Origin: Agrostemma githago
Lineage: Eukaryota > Streptophyta > Magnoliopsida > Caryophyllales > Caryophyllaceae
DNA length: 64,000 nucleotides
Reading direction: 5' to 3'
Assembly: GCA_958450325.1 (NCBI GenBank)
Contig: OY288241.1
Span: 45,025,978-45,089,977, forward strand
How positions within the stretch are numbered: the stretch's first letter is position 1; each line of letters starts with the position of its first letter. Below the pieces are notes generated by a model. That model saw nothing but the letters and a program-made list of their open reading frames with translations, made no database searches and was not told where the DNA came from. The position numbers and the translations under genes are program-made. Positions 59,377 through 64,000 of this stretch are shown here, piece after piece.

Positions 59377-60844
59377 TGACGGAAGGGATTTGTCGTGAAT
59401 CCCGCCACCAAATAATTAACCGGCTATTCCTACGGTAGATAGGGCAAGTCGGGTCGAATCCACGGGGACGGTAATGTATAGCCTAGACTAGGTCGGCCCA
59501 AATACTAGACTAAGTCAACGAGCTAAGCTAGAGAATGATAAGAGGGAGATAAGGCTAGACTAAGACTAAAGTACCGGATAAACAAACAAGGAAAACGGGC
59601 TAGGATTAGGTCGGGGTCAAAGGGGTAACGGAATGGTCAAGGAGGAGTTAGAGTGAAGGAGGTAGTAGGGTAATGTAGGTAATCTAACTTAGACTCACCT
59701 AGAGGTTCCTCATGGAACCCATTTCGGCGACACACATGACAAAGGAAGGCAAGAAAAACAAGCATTCTAACCTACTTAGTCATTCAAGCATTCCAACAAA
59801 CATGTGATATGCATCAACCAAGAGGAAACCCAAATCTTCCACCAACATCTCCAACAAACCCTTAATCACCCAATTAACACCCTAATCACCCTACTAACCC
59901 TAGCAAGAACACTACTCTAACATAATCAAACTAATTCTAACAAGAACAAGAGGAAACAACTCAAACATCAAAACATACATAATGAAACTACCAAATATGA
60001 TGAACAAAACACTAAACAATAACTAATGATTGAAACTTGAATTAAACAAACAAGATAAAGAGTAAAAGGAAGAAAGGATTATACCAAACTAGTGAAGAGG
60101 AAAGATTGAAACTTGCATTAATGAAGAAAACCCAAAACAAACCACCAAGGTTGTCAATCTTGGATGGATCTTGAAGAATTCCCTTAATACAAGTACTAAA
60201 CTAAGATTAACTACTAATTACCGACTAATCTACACTAATCTAAACTAATCTAACCTAAAAATAGTCTAGGGTTTAGTGGGAAGTGAAGAACATAAGCTTT
60301 ACAAAACAAGGGAAGAGTATATATAGGGTTACAAATGGAAGGGAGAAGAAAGAAAGGAAGTCCGGCTACAGCTCGCCAGTCCCGACCGGGACGGGGTCAT
60401 CCCGACCGGGACGGCCGGTGTTCCCGACCGGGACGGCCTGGCAGTGGCTCCTCTAAAAGCGCACTTCATCCCCGACGGGATGAGGTGCATACCCGTCGGG
60501 GATGAGTCTTGTAGGACACCAATATGATCCTTTTGGTCTCTCCTTGCTTCAAATGGACTTCTCATCTATTCTCGAGACTCGGGATCAGGTCTCGGAGGCT
60601 CGGGGTTGGGTCTCAAGGTCTCGGGGTCGATTCCAAAGCATCGAGTCATCGTTCCTTTACTCCGTTGGCTCCAAAATGTGTATGTATAGAGTCGGAATCG
60701 CTCCAACTCTTCCAAATCGGTCTCGGGAACCTGAAACGAACTAAAGGAAACATAAGAAGCCCATAAATTGCTCCCAAGGAGCGATTCCACAAGGAAAATG
60801 GGACCAAAACACTACGAAATAGGCACTACAAACTACACTTATCA
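59377..60844 (-). mobile_element. Solo LTR of Athila-like element, minus strand
   Basis: Reverse complement begins TGATAAGTGTAG and ends near ...CCGTCA. Length 1468 bp, as in the complete element. No internal sequence is attached. Flanks are ACGGA (59372-59376) and ACAGA (60845-60849), a 4/5 match; both forms occur at this place in satellite monomers, so the duplication is probably mutated or converted. A solo LTR usually results from recombination between the two LTRs of a full element. It carries three palindromes (60379-60438), a TATA box and a telo-box. Confidence 0.9.
60318..60325 (-). promoter_or_regulatory. TATA box in solo LTR
   Basis: TATATATA on the minus strand with the AAACCCTAG telo-box (60266-60274) starting 51 bp downstream. 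If active it would transcribe leftward into block C, antisense to the satellite orientation used here. Confidence 0.55.
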
Positions 60845-63115
60845 ACAGATCTTTGTCCCGGAACTTTCTTTGAGACAGTTGCCGACTTTCTCTTGACTGT
60901 TCTTTCGGACGGATCTTTGTCCCTGGACTTTCTTCGAGACAGTTTTTAACTATCTCTGGACTGTTATTTGGGACGGATCTTTGTCCGTGGACTTTTATCG
61001 AGACAGTTTTTGACTATCTCTGGACTGTTCTTTGGGAGAGATCTTTGTCCCTGGACTTTCTTGGAGATAGTTTCCGACAATCTCTGGACTGTTATTTGGG
61101 ACGGAACTTTGTCCCTAGACTTTCTTTTATACAGTTGGAAACTATCTCTGGAATATTCTTTGGGGCGGATCTTTGTCCCTGGACTTTCTTCGAGACTGTT
61201 TCCGACTATCTCTGGACTATTTTTTGGGACGGATCTTTGTCCCAGGACATTCTTCGAGACAGTTTTCGAGAATCTCTGGACTGTTCTCTGGGACGGATCT
61301 TTGTCCCTGGACTTTCTTGAAGATAGTTTCCAACTATCTCTGGACTATTCGTTGGGACGGATATATGTCCCTGGACTTTCTTGGAGATAGTTTCCGACTA
61401 TCTCTGGACTGTTATTTGGAACGGATCTTTGTCCATGGATTTTCTTCCGTATAGTTGGCGACTATCTCAGGACTATTCTTTGGGATCGATCTTTGTCCCA
61501 GGACTTTCTTCGAGACAGATTCCGACTATCTCTGGACTTTCTTTAAGACGGATCTTTGTCTCTGGACATTCTTTGAGACAGTTTCCGACAATCTCTGGAC
61601 TGTTCTTGGGATGGGTCTTTGTCCCTGGACTTTCTTCGAGACAGTTTGCGACTATCTCTAGACTATTCTTTGGGATGGATCTTCGTCCCTGGACTTTCTT
61701 CGAGACATTTTCCGACTATCTCTGGACTGTTATTTGGGACGGATCTTTGTCCTTGGACTTTTATCGAGACAGTTTTCGACTATCTCTGGACTGTTCTTTG
61801 GGACAGATCTTTGTCCCTGGACTTTCTTCTAGATTGTTTCCGACTATCTCTGGACTGTTATTTGGGACGGATAATTCTCCTGGACTTTCTTTAATACAGT
61901 TGGAAACTATCTCTGGAATATTCTTTGGGACGGATCTTTGTCCCTGGACTTTCTTCGAGACTGTTCCCGACTACCTCTGGACTATTTTTTGGGACGGATC
62001 TTTGTCCCTGGACATTCTTCGAAACAGTTTCTGACAATCTCTGGACTGTTCTTTGGGATGGATCTTTGTCCCTGGACTTTCTTCGAGACCGTTTCCGACT
62101 ATATCAAGACTATTCTTTGGGATGAATCTTTGTCTCTGGACTTTCTTCAAGACAGTTCCCGACTATCTCTGTACTATTATTTAAGATGTATCTTTGTCAC
62201 TGGACATTCTTCGAGACAGTTTCCGACAATCTCCGGACTGTTCTTTGGGATGGGTCTTTATCCCTGGACTTTCTTCGAGACAGTTTCCGAACATCTTTGG
62301 ACTATTCTTTGGGATGGATCTTTGTCCCAGGACTTTCTTCGAGACAGTTTCCGACTATCTCTGGACTGTTATTTGGGATGGATATTTCTCCTTGGACTTT
62401 TATCGAAACAATTTTCGACAATCTCTGGACTATTATTTGGGACAGATCTTTGTCCCTGGACTTTCTTCGTCACAGTTTTCCACTATCTCTGGACTGTTCT
62501 TTGGGACGGATGTTTGTCCCTGGACTTTCTTTGAGATAGATTCCGACTATCTCTGAACTGTTCTTTGGGACAGATCTTTGTCCCGGAACTTTCTTTGAGA
62601 CAGTTGCCGACTTTCTCTTGACTGTTCTTTGGGACGAATCTTTGTCCCTGGACTTTCGTCGAGACAGTTTCCGACTATCTGTGGACTGTTATTTGGGACG
62701 GATCTTTGTCCGTGGACTTTTATCGAGACAGTTTTCGACTATCTCTGGACTGTTCTTTGGGACAGATCTTTGTCCCTGGACTTTCTTGGAGACAGTTTCC
62801 GAGAATCTATGGACTGTTCTTTGGGACGGATCTTTGTCCCTGGACATTCTTCGAGACAGTTTCCGAGAATCTATGGACTGTTCTTTGGGACGGATCTTTG
62901 TCCCTCGACTTTCTTGGAGATAGTTTCCAACTATCTCTGGACTATTCTTTGGGACGGATCTTTGTTCTTGGACTTTCTTGGAGATAGTTTCCGACTATCT
63001 CTGGACTGTTATTTGGAACGGATCTTTGTCCCTGGACTTCTATATAGTTGGCGACTATCTCAGGACTATTCTTTGGGATGGATCCTTGTCCCTGGACTTT
63101 CTTCGAGACAGTTTC
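60845..63115 (+). repeat. 64-bp satellite array, block D
   Basis: About 35 monomers, more diverged and with more small indels than blocks A-C (for example 61535, 61606, 61870 and 63040). The rare CCGGAACTTTC...GTTGCCGACTTTC monomer begins the block and recurs near 62580. Ends with GTTTC (63111-63115) against the next LTR. Confidence 0.95.
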
Positions 63116-64000
63116 TGATAAGTGTAGTTTGTAGTGCCTAGTTTGTTGTGTTTTGGTCCCATTTTCCTTGCGGAATCGCTCCTTGGGAGCTGTTCACGGG
63201 TTACTTACGCTTCCTTTAGTTCGTTTTAGGTTCCCGAGACCATTCATGAAGAGTTGGAGCGATTCCGACTCAATACATACACTTTTCGGAGCCAACGAAG
63301 CGAAGGAACGATCACTCGATGCCTTGGATTCGACCCCGAGACCTTGGGACCCGATCCCGAGCCCCTTAGACTCGATCCCGAGACCCTAGAGTCGATGAGA
63401 AGCCCATGTGAAGCAAGGAGGAACCTTAAAGATCATATTGGAGGCCTACAAGACCCATCCCCGACGGGAAGGACCTCATCTCGTCCGGGATGAGGTGCAC
63501 TTAAAGGGATGGTTCTGTTTTGGGTCTGTCCCGGGCGGGACCAATCCGTCCCGGTCTGGACCACTCCGTCCCGGACGGGACCATCTCGTCCCGGATGGGA
63601 TGGCTCAGATACAGACCCGCGTCACTTGTTTCATCTCCTTACTCATTGTAACCCTATATATACCCTTCCTCTTGTATTCCTATGGGATGTTCTGGATTAC
63701 CCACTAAACCCTAGACTACTTTAGCATAGATTAGCATAGATTAGAGTAGATTAGTCGGTAATTAGTCCTTAATCTAGTTAGCTAATCTTGTATTAAGGAA
63801 TTCTTGAAGATCTCCACAAAGATTGACAACCTTGGAAGATTGTTTTGGGTTTTCTCTTTTATACAAGTTTTCATTCTTGCTTTCATCTTCTAGTATGGTA
63901 TAATCTCTTTTCCTTTCTCTTAATCTTTGTTTTATCATTCAAGATTTCATCTTTATATCTTGTTTATTGTTTTGTTCATCATCTTTGTTAGTTTTACATA
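63116..64000 (+). mobile_element. Athila-like LTR, 5' part; runs off the window
   Basis: Starts TGATAAGTGTAGTTTG after GTTTC, then follows the family LTR order: CGGAATCGCTCCTTGGGAGC, palindromes (63527-63603), TATATATA (63655-63662), AAACCCTAG (63706-63714) and the ...ATACAAGTTTTCATTC stretch. It shares subfamily features with the LTR at 32147 (ACCATTC(A/G)TGAAGAG; GGAGCCAACGAAGCG), so it is not a copy of the 45880 element. Whether it is a full element or a solo LTR cannot be seen. Confidence 0.88.
63655..63662 (+). promoter_or_regulatory. TATA box in partial LTR
   Basis: TATATATA, 51 bp before the telo-box AAACCCTAG at 63706, matching the spacing in the other 1468-bp-type LTRs. Confidence 0.6.

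Overview
This window is non-coding, repeat-dominated nuclear DNA of a flowering plant. The evidence is plant-type Ty3/gypsy LTR retrotransposons (tRNA-Asp and tRNA-iMet primer-binding sites), CACTA DNA transposons with 3-bp target duplications, and an L1-type LINE fragment. No ordinary cellular gene, tRNA or rRNA was found. The species cannot be named from the sequence. The setting looks like satellite heterochromatin (pericentromeric, subtelomeric or knob-like) invaded by transposons.

Layout. About 57% (roughly 36.7 kb) is one tandem satellite with a strict 64-bp monomer, in four blocks: A 1-27531, B 44936-45879, C 53459-59376, D 60845-63115. It is organised in higher-order repeats (HORs) of different sizes: 2111 bp (33 monomers), 2432 bp (38), 2877 bp (45) with a nested 1085-bp (17) duplication, 3008 bp (47), 3520 bp (55) and 1280 bp (20). 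The monomer looks like a fused pair of diverged ~32-bp halves, each with dyad symmetry.

Between blocks A and B lies a composite insertion: a left-truncated CACTA element (27532-29551), a LINE reverse-transcriptase fragment (29552-32146) split by a complete inverted CACTA copy (29919-31980), the 5' LTR and broken gag of an Athila/Tat-type element (32147-34733), and a non-autonomous Tekay/Del-like element with giant 3.7-kb LTRs (34734-44935). The last has near-identical LTRs but unmatched flanks, which points to recombination. Between B and C sits a complete, recent, non-autonomous Athila-like element (45880-53458, TSD GTTTC, 1468-bp LTRs) with an intact 460-codon ORF in place of gag-pol. Between C and D is a minus-strand solo LTR of the same family (59377-60844). 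Block D ends at another family member (63116 onward) that runs off the window.

How the parts relate. The Athila-like elements share LTR architecture: an array of TCCCG-NN-CGGGA palindromes, a TATA box and a telo-box a fixed 51 bp downstream in four of five copies. The two members with a visible leader share a hairpin upstream of gag whose stem is kept by two compensatory base-pair changes. In the non-autonomous member the gag start survives as a 22-codon upstream ORF whose stop overlaps the 460-codon ORF start (ATGA). Two family members entered the satellite at the same monomer position. The most promising undescribed items are the leader hairpin, the ATGA-coupled ORF with its unrecognised protein, and the multi-scale HOR satellite. 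All identities and boundaries were read by eye; HOR edges are approximate.
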